From Polyangiaceae bacterium (lineage in GTDB: Bacteria; Myxococcota_A; Polyangia; Polyangiales; Polyangiaceae): a stretch of DNA of 35,443 nt. The notes beneath the pieces were generated by a model that saw only the letters and a list, made by a program, of their open reading frames with translations, made no database searches and was not told the origin of the DNA. Positions 23,757 to 32,472 of this stretch are shown here, piece by piece. Both the position numbers and the translations under genes were made by a program. How positions within the stretch are numbered: the stretch's first letter is position 1; each line of letters opens with the position of its first letter. Location: assembly GCA_025453595.1 (NCBI GenBank), contig JALOQB010000018.1:1-35443 (forward strand). Reading direction: 5' to 3'.

Positions 23757-24755
23757 TCACGGGTCCCGCGCGCAGCGGAACCCGCTCATCACCAGGCGAA
23801 AACGCCCGGGATGATGCACCCGGTTCGACGCGCGCAGCCCCCGCGCGTGGTAGTTGAAGGCCCCCCCTCGCAGCCCCTTCTCGCACTCCGTCGGGATCGG
23901 GTTGGTCCCCGTGAACCCCTGCATCTTCGTCCTGCGTAGCTCGCTGAACGTCTCCAGCGTCTCCTCGCAGGTACCATGGATCCCCTCGCCCGCGCGGGGC
24001 CTCCGGTACGCGTACGGATCGTAAAAATCCTCGACCCATTCCCACACGTTCCCCGCCAGATCCAGGTGCCCGTAGGGCCCCTTGCCACGGGGTCGGGACC
24101 CCACCTCCGCCGTCGTCCCTTCCCCGAACACCGCATGCTCTCGTGTAGGGAAGTCCGAACCCCAGGGGTATTTCTGACCCTCGGATCCTCGTGCGGCTTT
24201 TTCCCACTCGGCCTCCGTGGGCAGGCGCTTGCCGACCCAGCGGCAGTAGGTCACCGCGTCGTCCCAGGAGACGGCGCTGATGGGCTGCCGTGGGCGGCGA
24301 AAGTTCCGGTCGTCGCCGACCTTGTTGACCCTGGCGTTGTTGCTGTCGTGGGGCCTGCAGACGCCCGCGTCGACGCAGCGCTGGTAGGCCTCGTTGGTGA
24401 CCTCGGTGAGGTCAAGGAAGAAGGCCTTGAGGGTGACGGTGTGGGCGGGGCGTTCGTCGAGCTCTCCCTCGTCGCTGGCGCCCATGAGGAAGGGCCCCGC
24501 AGGGACCAGCGCCATGCCTTCTGGCGCGGGGGCGGGGGCGCTGCTCGCCGCGAGGCCGGGGGCGGAGGTGCTGGTGGCGGGCGTGCTGCTGGCCGAGGCG
24601 CCCGGCGGTGGCCCCTGGGGAGCAGCCGAGGAGGCCGCGGGGAGCTGGGAGGCGAGGGGGGCGGCGCTCGGCAGGGCAGGGGAGCCGGAGGAGGAGGCCG
24701 GTGAAGCGGAAGGGGCACATCCTGCGAGCAGGAGCAGCAAGACCGGGGGGCGCAC
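23757..24755 (-). CDS. FGE-sulfatase (SUMF1)-domain lipoprotein lacking the catalytic Cys pair
   Basis: Protein of 332 aa with a GTG start, a lipoprotein signal (LLLLLAGC) and a 60-residue Ala/Ser/Pro linker. From about residue 78 to the end it is a formylglycine-generating-enzyme-like domain: MALVPAGPFLMGASDEGELDERPAHTVTLKAFFLDLTEVTNEAYQRCV, PISAVSWDDAVTYCRWVGKRLPTEAEWEKAARG, YGHLDLAGNVWEWVEDFYDPYAY, GLRGGAFNYHARGLRASNR, SGFRCARD. Catalytic FGEs have two Cys in the stretch matching GGAFNYHARGLRAS; neither is present, so it is probably a binding or structural member, as many bacterial paralogues are. A TTA at 24022-24024 is out of frame. Confidence 0.88.
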   Translation of the reverse strand: MRPPVLLLLLAGCAPSASPASSSGSPALPSAAPLASQLPAASSAAPQGPPPGASASSTPATSTSAPGLAASSAPAPAPEGMALVPAGPFLMGASDEGELDERPAHTVTLKAFFLDLTEVTNEAYQRCVDAGVCRPHDSNNARVNKVGDDRNFRRPRQPISAVSWDDAVTYCRWVGKRLPTEAEWEKAARGSEGQKYPWGSDFPTREHAVFGEGTTAEVGSRPRGKGPYGHLDLAGNVWEWVEDFYDPYAYRRPRAGEGIHGTCEETLETFSELRRTKMQGFTGTNPIPTECEKGLRGGAFNYHARGLRASNRVHHPGRFRLVMSGFRCARDP

Positions 24756-24824
24756 CGCGAGGGAGATAGCGCGACCCGGCGTGCGAGAGAAGCACGCAGG
24801 AGCGGCCCGTCGGCGCCCCGCGGG

Positions 24825-26000
24825 TCAGTCGCGGCGGTACATGGTGACGACGCAGGCGCCGCCGAGGCCGAGGTTGTGCTGGAGCGCGATCCTGGCGTTC
24901 TCGACCTGGCGAGCCTCGGCCTGGCCCCGGAGCTGCCAGACCAGCTCGGTGCACTGGGCGAGGCCCGTGGCCCCCAGCGGGTGACCCTTGGAGAGCAGGC
25001 CGCCGGAGGGGTTGGTCACGTATTTGCCGCCGTAGGTGTTCTGCCCTTCCCAGATGAATTTCTCGGCCTCCCCCTCGCGGCACAGGCCCAGGCCCTCGTA
25101 GGTGAGGATCTCGTTCGCGGTGAAGCAGTCGTGGAGCTCGACGACATCCACATCTTCTGGCCCGACGCCGGCCTGCTCGTAGACCGCCCTGGCGGCGTTG
25201 ACCGTCATGTCGTAGCCGCACATCCTGATCATGCTCTCCTGGAAGCTGCTCCCGTAGTCGGTCTTCATGGCCTGGGCGGCGATGTACACCGGGTTGGCGA
25301 TGCCGTGCCTGCGCGCAAACTCGTCCGAGCAGAGGACCGCCGCCGCCGCCCCGCAGGTCGGGGGGCAGCACTGGTAGCGGGTCAGCGGGTCAAAGACCTC
25401 CGGGGCGCTCATGATCTCCTCGAGGGAGAGCAGGTCGTTGAAGATCGCAAAGGGGTTCTTGTTGGCATGCTTGCGCGCCTTCTCCGAGACCTTGCCGAAG
25501 GTCTCGCGCCGGGTCCCGTAGCGCCAGCGGTACTCGCGCCCCGCGCCGCCGAACATCTGCGCGGCCGGGGGCGCCTGGGTGAACCCCTGCACCTTCGCCA
25601 TGACGTTGGCGTGTTGCTCCAGCGGATTGGCGCGGTCATCGTACTTGTTGCTCAGCGCGCCCTTCTCCATCTTCTCGAAGCCGACGACGATCACGCACTC
25701 GGCGAGGCCCCCGGCCACCGCCTGGCGCCCGAGCATCAGGGCCGTCGAGCCCGTGGAGCAGTTGTTGTTCACGTTGAACACCGGGATCCCGGTGAGGCCC
25801 ACCTCGTAGATGGCGCGCTGCCCGCAGGTGCTATCTCCGTAGACGTAGCCCGCGTAAGCCTGCTCCACCTCCTCGTACTTCACCCCCGCGTCCTGGAGCG
25901 CCGCCTTCGCCGCCTTGGACGCCATCTCATGGTAGTCCTCGCTGGCGCCTGGCTTGGCGAACCTGGTCATCCCGACTCCGATCACGTTCACTCGTCGCAT
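24825..26000 (-). CDS. SCPx-type thiolase (lipid-transfer thiolase)
   Basis: Protein of 391 aa that cleaves 3-ketoacyl-CoA in beta-oxidation. Features of the SCPx/non-specific lipid-transfer thiolase branch: MRRVNVIGVGMTRF, the nucleophilic Cys81 in NVNNNCSTGSTAL, EKMEKGAL, VVELHDCFTANEILTYEGLGLCREGEAEKF, TNPSGGLLSKGHPLGATGLAQ with the catalytic His, and the C-terminal NLGLGGACVVTMYRRD with the second Cys. HDCFT instead of NEAF at the third active-site block is characteristic of the SCP2-thiolase group. It is 16 nt downstream of the MFE-2-like gene and in the same operon, so the two together could perform hydration, dehydrogenation and thiolysis. A TTA at 25855-25857 is out of frame. Confidence 0.92.
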   Translation of the reverse strand: MRRVNVIGVGMTRFAKPGASEDYHEMASKAAKAALQDAGVKYEEVEQAYAGYVYGDSTCGQRAIYEVGLTGIPVFNVNNNCSTGSTALMLGRQAVAGGLAECVIVVGFEKMEKGALSNKYDDRANPLEQHANVMAKVQGFTQAPPAAQMFGGAGREYRWRYGTRRETFGKVSEKARKHANKNPFAIFNDLLSLEEIMSAPEVFDPLTRYQCCPPTCGAAAAVLCSDEFARRHGIANPVYIAAQAMKTDYGSSFQESMIRMCGYDMTVNAARAVYEQAGVGPEDVDVVELHDCFTANEILTYEGLGLCREGEAEKFIWEGQNTYGGKYVTNPSGGLLSKGHPLGATGLAQCTELVWQLRGQAEARQVENARIALQHNLGLGGACVVTMYRRD

Positions 26001-26016
26001 GGTCTCGCTCCTTCCT

Positions 26017-28632
26017 TCACGCCTTCAGGACCGACAGCTTCCGCGCCGGCCCCACCTCACCATCCACCCGTAGTTTGCCTTGCTGGTAGAGCGTGGCCAC
26101 GCTCACCGTGCCGCCGAGCATCGCGTCCAGATCCTCCTCGCGCAGCGTGATCGTCGTGGCCGCCTCGCCGTCCCCTTCCTTCACCGCTCCGCTCGTGTCG
26201 ATCTGCCACACGCTGTCCGGATCCTTCACCCGGAACCGGACCGCACCCCCCAGCTCGCCGGCCAGCGCCGGGTTCTGCGCAAGGCGCTCGCCCACCTTCC
26301 GGAACAGCTCCGGCGCCTTCGTCTGCTTCGGCTTCTCAGGGGCCGCAGGGGCTGTGGGGGCCGCTGACCCTGCCGGAGCCGCTGACCCTGCCGGAGCCGC
26401 CGCGCCGCCGAGCTTGCCCGCGGCGATGGCGTCCCGCAGCGCCGCCTCCCGGTCCATCTTCTGCATGAACGAGAGCTTCTGCGACGCCATCACGTTGCCG
26501 CCGATCTTGAGCTTGCCGCCGCTGAAGAGGGCCATCGGGTTGGCCTTCCCGGAGGCCATCGCGAGGTAATCCTCGTCGGCGATCTCGAGGGTGGTGTCGG
26601 CCTTGGGGTCGACGCCCTCGTAGACCTTGCCCTGCTTGAGATCGATGACCCAGCTTGCCTCCGGGTTGGAGATCTTGAACTGGAAGACGGTCTGGATCTT
26701 TTGGGCGAGGTCCGGGTTTTTCTCGATGTAATGCTGGAGGACAAGGAAGCTGTTGCGCGTCGTCGCCTCGGGCTGCGCGGGGGTCGCGGCGGGGGCTGCC
26801 GCGGGGGCTGCCGCGGGGGCTGCGGCCCTGGCCGAAGGGAGCTCGCTGAACAGCTCGGCCACGCCGCCGGAGATCACGACCACGTCGCGCTCGACGACCT
26901 TGGTCCGGAAGAGGATGCGGGTGTCGGATTCTTTCCAGAGCTCGGTGACCAGGGTTTCCCCGGGGAAAACGCTGTCAGAGAAGCGACCCTTGATGCTGCG
27001 AAGGTAGCGCGGATCGTTCTTGGCGAAGGCCTTGATGACGTGGCGGGCGGAGAAGCCGTAGGTGCAGAGGCCGTGGAGGATGGGCCGCTGGAAGCCCATG
27101 GCTCCGGCGAAGGAGGGGTCGGCGTGGAGCGGGTTGATGTCGCCGGTGAGGCGGTAGAGCAGCGCCTGGTTCTCGTGGGTCTTCTCGGTGATCGATGCGT
27201 CGGGGGCGCGATCCGGGAGCGGGGCCTGCTCGGTCGAGGCCCCCCGGTCCCCGCCCCACCCGCCGGCGCCCCGGACCACCGCGGTGATCTCGTTCCGCAT
27301 GATCTCCTGGCCGGCGCCGTCGAAGCTGCGCACCTCGGTGACCACCACCGCGTTCTTCCCCTTGTCGAGGATGTCTTTGATCCTCGCCTTGTGGGTGAGC
27401 GTCCCGCTGGAGGGCAGAGGGCGCTTCAGCTCCAGGTACTGCTCGCCGTGCAGGATACGCTCGAAGCCGTAGTTCATCCCGGGGGCCTGGCCGGCCTTCA
27501 TCATCGCGTTGAGCGCCGGGATCACGCCGAAGGTCGGGAGGGCCACGAACCCCTGCGTGTGCCCCTCGTAGACCGCGCGCAGCTCGCCCTCGTCCAGCGC
27601 GTCACGGGCGGCGCCGATGGCCAGGGCGTAGAGCGCCAGGTCCTTCTCGCTGTAGCTCTCCCTGGACTCGGGGAACTCGTAGCCCAGCGCCTCGTCCACA
27701 TCGATGAACTCGTTGCCCCCCTTGCCCCTGGCGGTCCCCAGGTTCTCCATGACCGCGGCCATCGAGCCGTTGATGTCAGAGGGGTGCGTGCTCTTGCGGA
27801 AGTCGGTGATCTCCTTCCACGCGCCGGCGACGTGCTCCGGGGTCATCCGGCGCGACAGCCGGAAGCTCTTGCCCTGGGTCCGCTCCCACCGGAGCTTCCC
27901 TACAAATCCGCCGCCGACCTCGAACAATCCCCCGGTCTCCTCGCAGCCCTCGTGGCACAGGTAGGCCACCAGCGGGCTCACGTACTCGGGCTTGAGCGCC
28001 TCCAGCAAATCCGGCGGCAGCACCGTCTCGGTCATGCGGGAGCCCGCGATCGGCGCGATGGTGTTCACCAGCACGTTCTTCTTGCGGCCCTCGATCGCCA
28101 GCGTCTGCGCCAGGCCCACCACCCCCAGCTTCGCCATGCTGTAGTTGGCCTGCCCGAAGTTGCCGTAGATGCCCGCCGCCGACGAGGTCATCACGATGCG
28201 CCCGAACTCCCGGTCACGCATGTGCCCCCAGGCCGCGTGGGTCGTCTTGAAGACCCCCGCCACGTGCACCCGGTAGATCAGATCCCAGTCCGCCGCGCTC
28301 ATCTTCGGGAAGCTCGTGTCCCGCAGGATGCCCGCGTTGTTCACCAGGATGTCCAGCCGCCCGAAGTGATCCAGCGCGCTCTGGACGATCTTGTCCCCGT
28401 CCTCCACCGAATCGTAATTCGCGACCGCTTCCCCCCCGGCCGCCTTGATCTCCGCCACCACCGCGTCCGCTGCCGCCGAGCTCTTCCCCTCGCCCCGGTG
28501 GCTCCCCCCGAGGTCGTTCACCACCACCCGCGCCCCACGGCTCGCCAGCAGCAACGCGTGGGACTTCCCCAGCCCGTTCCCCGCCCCCGTGATGATCGCC
28601 ACCCTGCCGTCGAATCGAAGCTCCTTGCTCAT
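26017..28632 (-). CDS. MFE-2-like multifunctional protein: SDR + MaoC hydratase + two SCP2 domains
   Basis: Protein of 871 aa with the domain order of peroxisomal multifunctional enzyme type 2 (HSD17B4). Residues 1-300 are an SDR 3-hydroxyacyl-CoA dehydrogenase (TGAGNGLGKS at 15-24, NDLGG, NNAGILRD, Ser150, Y164-x3-K168). From about 310 to 600 there is a double-hotdog MaoC-type enoyl-CoA hydratase 2, with GDINPLHADPSFAGAMGFQRPILHGLC holding the catalytic Asp/His. An Ala/Pro linker (about 610-630) leads to one SCP2 sterol-carrier domain (VFQFKISNPEASWVIDLKQGKVYEG), and a second linker leads to another SCP2 domain at the end (VRFRVKDPDSVWQIDTSG). Two SCP2 copies are unusual. The likely role is chain-shortening of branched or sterol-like acyl-CoA. 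TTA triplets at 26567, 26729 and 28415 are out of frame. Confidence 0.9.
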   Translation of the reverse strand: MSKELRFDGRVAIITGAGNGLGKSHALLLASRGARVVVNDLGGSHRGEGKSSAAADAVVAEIKAAGGEAVANYDSVEDGDKIVQSALDHFGRLDILVNNAGILRDTSFPKMSAADWDLIYRVHVAGVFKTTHAAWGHMRDREFGRIVMTSSAAGIYGNFGQANYSMAKLGVVGLAQTLAIEGRKKNVLVNTIAPIAGSRMTETVLPPDLLEALKPEYVSPLVAYLCHEGCEETGGLFEVGGGFVGKLRWERTQGKSFRLSRRMTPEHVAGAWKEITDFRKSTHPSDINGSMAAVMENLGTARGKGGNEFIDVDEALGYEFPESRESYSEKDLALYALAIGAARDALDEGELRAVYEGHTQGFVALPTFGVIPALNAMMKAGQAPGMNYGFERILHGEQYLELKRPLPSSGTLTHKARIKDILDKGKNAVVVTEVRSFDGAGQEIMRNEITAVVRGAGGWGGDRGASTEQAPLPDRAPDASITEKTHENQALLYRLTGDINPLHADPSFAGAMGFQRPILHGLCTYGFSARHVIKAFAKNDPRYLRSIKGRFSDSVFPGETLVTELWKESDTRILFRTKVVERDVVVISGGVAELFSELPSARAAAPAAAPAAAPAATPAQPEATTRNSFLVLQHYIEKNPDLAQKIQTVFQFKISNPEASWVIDLKQGKVYEGVDPKADTTLEIADEDYLAMASGKANPMALFSGGKLKIGGNVMASQKLSFMQKMDREAALRDAIAAGKLGGAAAPAGSAAPAGSAAPTAPAAPEKPKQTKAPELFRKVGERLAQNPALAGELGGAVRFRVKDPDSVWQIDTSGAVKEGDGEAATTITLREEDLDAMLGGTVSVATLYQQGKLRVDGEVGPARKLSVLKA

Positions 28633-28695
28633 CCTCGCGACCTCTCTGCCCGGGGGTCTTCCCCGGTCTCTGGTTGGTTTAAATGTTCACCAGGC

Positions 28696-28718
28696 GAAAC
28701 TTTTGTGTGCGAAGTTTC
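28696..28718. promoter_or_regulatory. inverted-repeat operator candidate upstream of the MFE-2/thiolase operon
   Basis: Perfect 7-bp arms GAAACTT (28696-28702) and AAGTTTC (28712-28718) around a 9-nt spacer, in the divergent gap between the MFE-2-like gene and the sirtuin gene. The stretch is AT-richer than its surroundings and lies close to TTTAAA at 28678-28683. It could bind a TetR/FadR-type regulator of the fatty-acid operon; no regulator gene is in the window. Confidence 0.4.
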
Positions 28719-28766
28719 TGCCCCCTTTCGCCCGCCCGTCAAGGCGCTCCAGGCTAAAATCCTCGG

Positions 28767-29594
28767 ATGCAGGAAAAACTGGAGCGAGCGGCCATGGCCT
28801 TGCGTGAGGCCGACGGGCTGGTGATCTCGGCGGGGGCGGGCATGGGGGTCGACTCGGGGTTGCCTGATTTCCGCGGGGATCAAGGCTTCTGGAAGGCGTA
28901 TCCGCCCTACGCGCGGCTGGGGCTGAGCTTCATGAACCTGGCGAATCCCCGGTGGTTCCGCGAAGATCCGGCGCTGGCCTGGGGGTTCTACGGGCACCGG
29001 CTGGAGCTGTACCGGCGGACGGTGCCCCACGAGGGGTTCGCGCTGCTGCGCCGCTGGTCCGAGCGAACGACGCTGGGATCCTTCGTGTTCACCTCGAACG
29101 TGGACGGCCAGTTCCAGCGCGCGGGGTTTGACCCGGGGCGCATCGTCGAGTGCCACGGTGCCATCGATTTCCTCCAGTGCACGGCGAGCTGCGGGGTGGG
29201 AACTTTCTCCGCAGACGGCGTTCACGTCGACGTGGATCCCGAGACCTTCCGGGCGCGCGACCCCTTGCCCCGGTGCCCCCGCTGCGGGGCGCTGGCGCGC
29301 CCCAGCATCCTGATGTTCGGCGACGACGGCTGGGATAGCTCCCGGGTGGAGGTGCAGGAGCAGAACCTGGATGCGTGGATGACCAGGGCGCGAGGGGCCC
29401 GGCTGGTGGCGATCGAGTGCGGCGCGGGGACCGCGGTGCCATCGGTCCGTCATTTCAACGAGCAGTTGCGCCGGGTCTCGCCGGGGCTCTTGCTTCTTCG
29501 TATCAACCTCCGCGAACCTGAAGCCCCCGAGGGGCACCTCGGGTTGCCTCTGGGGGCCCTGGCGGCGCTCCGGGCCATCGAAGCATGCCGGTGA
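28767..29594 (+). CDS. sirtuin (Sir2-family NAD-dependent protein deacylase)
   Basis: Protein of 275 aa. The Sir2 core is clear: ISAGAGMGVDSGLPDFRG (21-37) binds NAD, FTSNVDGQFQRAGF (108-121) replaces the textbook TQNVDGLH, and the catalytic His130 lies in IVECHGAID. The four zinc ligands are C138 and C142 (LQCTASC) with C170 and C173 (PRCPRC), and RPSILMFGDDGW follows. The SNVDGQFQ variant is the one found in a common bacterial subgroup of small sirtuins. It is likely cytoplasmic lysine deacylation. The stop is TGA, 4 nt before the next gene, with which it should be co-transcribed. It is divergent from the fatty-acid operon, which makes acyl-lysine removal a tempting but unproven link. Confidence 0.92.
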   Translation: MQEKLERAAMALREADGLVISAGAGMGVDSGLPDFRGDQGFWKAYPPYARLGLSFMNLANPRWFREDPALAWGFYGHRLELYRRTVPHEGFALLRRWSERTTLGSFVFTSNVDGQFQRAGFDPGRIVECHGAIDFLQCTASCGVGTFSADGVHVDVDPETFRARDPLPRCPRCGALARPSILMFGDDGWDSSRVEVQEQNLDAWMTRARGARLVAIECGAGTAVPSVRHFNEQLRRVSPGLLLLRINLREPEAPEGHLGLPLGALAALRAIEACR

Positions 29595-29598
29595 ATTC

Positions 29599-31416
29599 AT
29601 GACGTACCGAGAAGGCTCCGGGGAAGAACGACCGCGGCGCATCGCCGTGGAGGTGTTCGCGCCGCAGGTGCGCCGCTCCCTCTGCAAGGCGCTGGCGCGC
29701 CCGGACGGCGCGCTGCTGGTCTCGTGGGAATGGCACCCCGGGACGCCCTGGGTCTGGGGGGTCGGCGGCGTGCTCGGCTGGCTGAGCACGGCCCTGGCGC
29801 TGGGGTACCGCTTCGGCAACCTCGACGCGAGCCCGCGCCCGGTCGGGTGGGTCGGGTTGCTGGCCGCGCTCTGCCTCTCGGCCGCCTTCCTGGGCACCCA
29901 CGTCGCGGTCCGCCTGTTCCGGCTCACGGCGACCCCCCGGGGCGTGTTCGTGTACCCCTTCGAGCTCATCGATTCCAGGAGCGATACCCTCGAGATCCTG
30001 CCGATGTCGCTGCTCCGCGTGGTGCGCACCAACGGGGCGCGCATCACCCTCGAGTTCGAGGGCGGACGCAGCTTTGATTTCGCCTCTTCCCCTGCTTCCT
30101 CGGGGATGCACGAGCGCATCCGGCTTGCCCAGGAGCAAGCCACCGCCGCCGCCTCCAGCGGCGACATGCAGGCCCTCCTGAGCCTCGACCCCTTCGCTCC
30201 GCTCCGCGACGCCTGGCCCGAGGACGCCCCCGCGCGGCCTGCCCCCTCGATCCCCTGGCGCCACACCACCCTCGCCTCGATCCTGCTGGGCTCCGTGGTG
30301 GCCGCTGCCGCCACGCCGCTGGTGCTCCGGGCCAGCGAGGAGCGCGGGGTGCGCCTCGCGGAGCAGGACAGGGACGATGACGTGCTCCTCGAGTACCTGC
30401 GCCGGGACGGCAGGGCTGCCCAGAGCGCCACGGACGCCCGGTGGCGCCTCGCGCTGGGCGCCGGCGTCAACGGCCTCCTGAAGCTGCTGCCCACCGCTGG
30501 CGCCAGGCAGGCCGAGGTGGATCGCAAGATCGTGGAGAAGATCAAGGAGAGCCCTTCCTCCGACCCGCTCTACCGTTACCTGGAGGTCGGGGGGGCTGAG
30601 CGCGAATGGGCCGAGCGTCTGCTCTTCGATCTGGCCGTTCAGGATCCTTCCGAGTTCCTGTTGAACCAGTACATCCAGCGTAACGGCAAGGAATCTACCC
30701 GGATTATCAACGAGACGCTCCCTCTCAAGAGGGCCTATTTGGCTCTCAAGAACCCCTCTGTATCAGCCCTCTTCGCCGCCAGGCAGGCCCTTCTACCCCA
30801 GCCCGGGGTACTGTTTCCCCGCAGTGAAGAGATGGCGCAGGTCCTTGAGCGGGTGAACTCCGAGCTTCTTCGCCTCCGAGCGAAGGATCTCTCGAAGCTC
30901 GAGGCAACCCTGGCTCCCCAGCCTCGCCTGGCGCAGGCTCTTGTCGCGCTCATCAAGGCCCAACCGCTTGGCACCCCGCTATCGCTCCCGCTGGTGCTAC
31001 ACGAGCTCACCACGATACCCCCTGCCCCCCCTGGGAAGTTGTACCGGCTGCGCCACTTCAGAGAACCCAAGGCCCATCAGTTCGCCGCGGCCGAGCTGGG
31101 GACCATCCTCCCGCAGTCGTGGGTAAAACTCGATGTGTCCTATGATCGGTCGGTGAGCGGGCGGGCGGGGGTCCCCTCCCTGGAGCTTCACTACCAGGAC
31201 CTCCAGGCCTACGAGACCACTTCACGCTCCATCCGAATCGCCACCGGGGCCCGCAGCGGTCGCCTCCATGGCCGCTTGCTCCTCCGCACGGAGAGCGAGT
31301 CCATCGAGGTGCTCTTTGGCTCCTGGTGTTCCCCCTGGGCTTATGCGCGCGAGCGGGTGTTCAATGAATCCCTGCGGGAGGCGCTCACGGGTACGTTCTT
31401 CCCCTGCACCCAGTGA
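29599..31416 (+). CDS. membrane-anchored protein of unknown function
   Basis: Protein of 605 aa starting 4 nt after the sirtuin stop. Two hydrophobic helices lie near residues 50-72 (WVWGVGGVLGWLSTALALGY) and 83-105 (VGLLAALCLSAAFLGTHVAV), followed by a PH-like or YcxB-like beta region (LTATPRGVFVYPFELI...LEILPMSLLRVVRTNGARITLEF). A third helix lies near 215-235 (TTLASILLGSVVAAAATPLVL). The remaining 370 residues are soluble and largely helical (EQDRDDDVLLEYLRRDGRAAQ, DRKIVEKIKESPSSDPLYRYLEV), then beta-rich near the end (VKLDVSYDRSV, LHGRLLLRTESESIEVLFGSW). I do not recognise the C-terminal part. The base composition is slightly less GC-rich around 30650-31100. TTA triplets at 30576, 30704 and 31341 are out of frame. 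Confidence 0.78.
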   Translation: MTYREGSGEERPRRIAVEVFAPQVRRSLCKALARPDGALLVSWEWHPGTPWVWGVGGVLGWLSTALALGYRFGNLDASPRPVGWVGLLAALCLSAAFLGTHVAVRLFRLTATPRGVFVYPFELIDSRSDTLEILPMSLLRVVRTNGARITLEFEGGRSFDFASSPASSGMHERIRLAQEQATAAASSGDMQALLSLDPFAPLRDAWPEDAPARPAPSIPWRHTTLASILLGSVVAAAATPLVLRASEERGVRLAEQDRDDDVLLEYLRRDGRAAQSATDARWRLALGAGVNGLLKLLPTAGARQAEVDRKIVEKIKESPSSDPLYRYLEVGGAEREWAERLLFDLAVQDPSEFLLNQYIQRNGKESTRIINETLPLKRAYLALKNPSVSALFAARQALLPQPGVLFPRSEEMAQVLERVNSELLRLRAKDLSKLEATLAPQPRLAQALVALIKAQPLGTPLSLPLVLHELTTIPPAPPGKLYRLRHFREPKAHQFAAAELGTILPQSWVKLDVSYDRSVSGRAGVPSLELHYQDLQAYETTSRSIRIATGARSGRLHGRLLLRTESESIEVLFGSWCSPWAYARERVFNESLREALTGTFFPCTQ

Positions 31417-31425
31417 TCGCCCGGG

Positions 31426-31923
31426 TCAGAACGGCATGTCGGCGTCCATCTCCTCGGCCGGCGCTGGCCGCGGACGGGGCGCAGGGCGCCCGCCCCTCGA
31501 CTTGTCCATCAGCCGCTTGCGCCAGCCACGGGCCCGCGCCGCGTCCTTGCGCAGGTACATGCTCCGCGGCTTGCCGTTGTTGGCCATCTCGTTCTTCTTG
31601 TCCGACTCCCGGGCCTTCCAGTCCAGGAAGCTCGCCAGGTTCTCGAGGTACTCGGGCGTCGTGTCCGAGTACTTGGCCCCCACAAACGAGGGCCCGCTCC
31701 ACCGGGGCGGGTCGCGCTTGATCTCCGGGTTGCCCCAGGTGCTATCCAGATCCGCGTCGTCCGCGATCGTGTTCTCTCCCGACGCTGCGACCCCCTGGAT
31801 CGCCATCCCGCCCCCGCCGGAGTTCACCACCTCCGTGCTCGCAAGGCGTTGCTCCACGCGCTCAAGGCGGGTAGCGATATTCTGCAACAACGACAACATC
31901 TCTTCGTACTGGGTGGCGTTCAT
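31426..31923 (-). CDS. small coiled-coil, basic-tailed hypothetical protein
   Basis: Protein of 165 aa from ATG 31923, which has a good AGGAGG Shine-Dalgarno about 5 nt upstream. The N-terminus (YEEMLSLLQNIATRLERVEQRLAST) is a probable coiled coil, followed by a Gly-rich spacer, then WGNPEIKRDPPRWSGPSFVGAKYSDTTPEYLENLASFLDWKARESDKKNEM, and a strongly basic Arg/Pro-rich tail ending EEMDADMPF. The tail composition suggests nucleic-acid or phage-like packaging/ssDNA association, but no family is recognised. It converges with the membrane protein gene (9 bp gap) and is divergent from hemerythrin. Confidence 0.72.
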   Translation of the reverse strand: MNATQYEEMLSLLQNIATRLERVEQRLASTEVVNSGGGGMAIQGVAASGENTIADDADLDSTWGNPEIKRDPPRWSGPSFVGAKYSDTTPEYLENLASFLDWKARESDKKNEMANNGKPRSMYLRKDAARARGWRKRLMDKSRGGRPAPRPRPAPAEEMDADMPF

Positions 31924-31992
31924 GGTGCCTCCTACCGACGGATCAGATACCCCCTGCTGAGCCCCTCCGCCACCCCTTCTCAAGGATAAAAT

Positions 31993-32472
31993 ATGTCCGA
32001 CCCTATCCTCCAGCTGGAGCACGATCACGACGAGTCTCGGCGCCACCTCAGGCTGCTGTTGAGCGAGCTGGTGTCCCAGGTCCAGGATGTGCGGCGCGAC
32101 CTCCAGGAGATCCACGTTGATTTCCAGGAAGCGCTCGACGCGATGTGCCGCGAGGTCGATCATTTCACCTCAGAAGAGTCGGTGCTGTTCCCGGCCATCG
32201 TGGAGGTGTGGCCCGAGGCCTCCGGGAAGATCGAGCTGATCCGGGGCTCGCACCAGCAGGTCGACGGCTGCGTCGCCAGGCTGGGGGCGCTGATCGCCAT
32301 GGAGCCCGGGGCGCTCCAGGCGAGGCTGGCCGAGCTCACCGAGCTGGTGCAGGCCTTTCTGGTCGAGTTTGATCGCCACGCGGAGCTGGAGCACGAGCTC
32401 TTTGCCGGGATGAGCGCGGCGCTCTCGCCGGAGCAGAGGCGCCAGATCGCCCGGAAGCTCGCTCAGCGATAA
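31993..32472 (+). CDS. hemerythrin-like (HHE) domain protein
   Basis: Protein of 159 aa with a four-helix-bundle hemerythrin-like domain. Putative di-iron ligands occur at the family positions: HDHDESRRHL in helix 1, HFTSEESVLFPAI in helix 2, GSHQQVDGCV in helix 3, and FDRHAELEHELF in helix 4. Such proteins bind O2 or NO, or store iron. ATG 31993 is preceded by AAGGA (31982-31986). It ends at TAA 32470-32472; the last 10 bp overlap the 3' end of the convergent kinase gene (stop TGA at 32463-32465 on the other strand). Confidence 0.9.
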   Translation: MSDPILQLEHDHDESRRHLRLLLSELVSQVQDVRRDLQEIHVDFQEALDAMCREVDHFTSEESVLFPAIVEVWPEASGKIELIRGSHQQVDGCVARLGALIAMEPGALQARLAELTELVQAFLVEFDRHAELEHELFAGMSAALSPEQRRQIARKLAQR

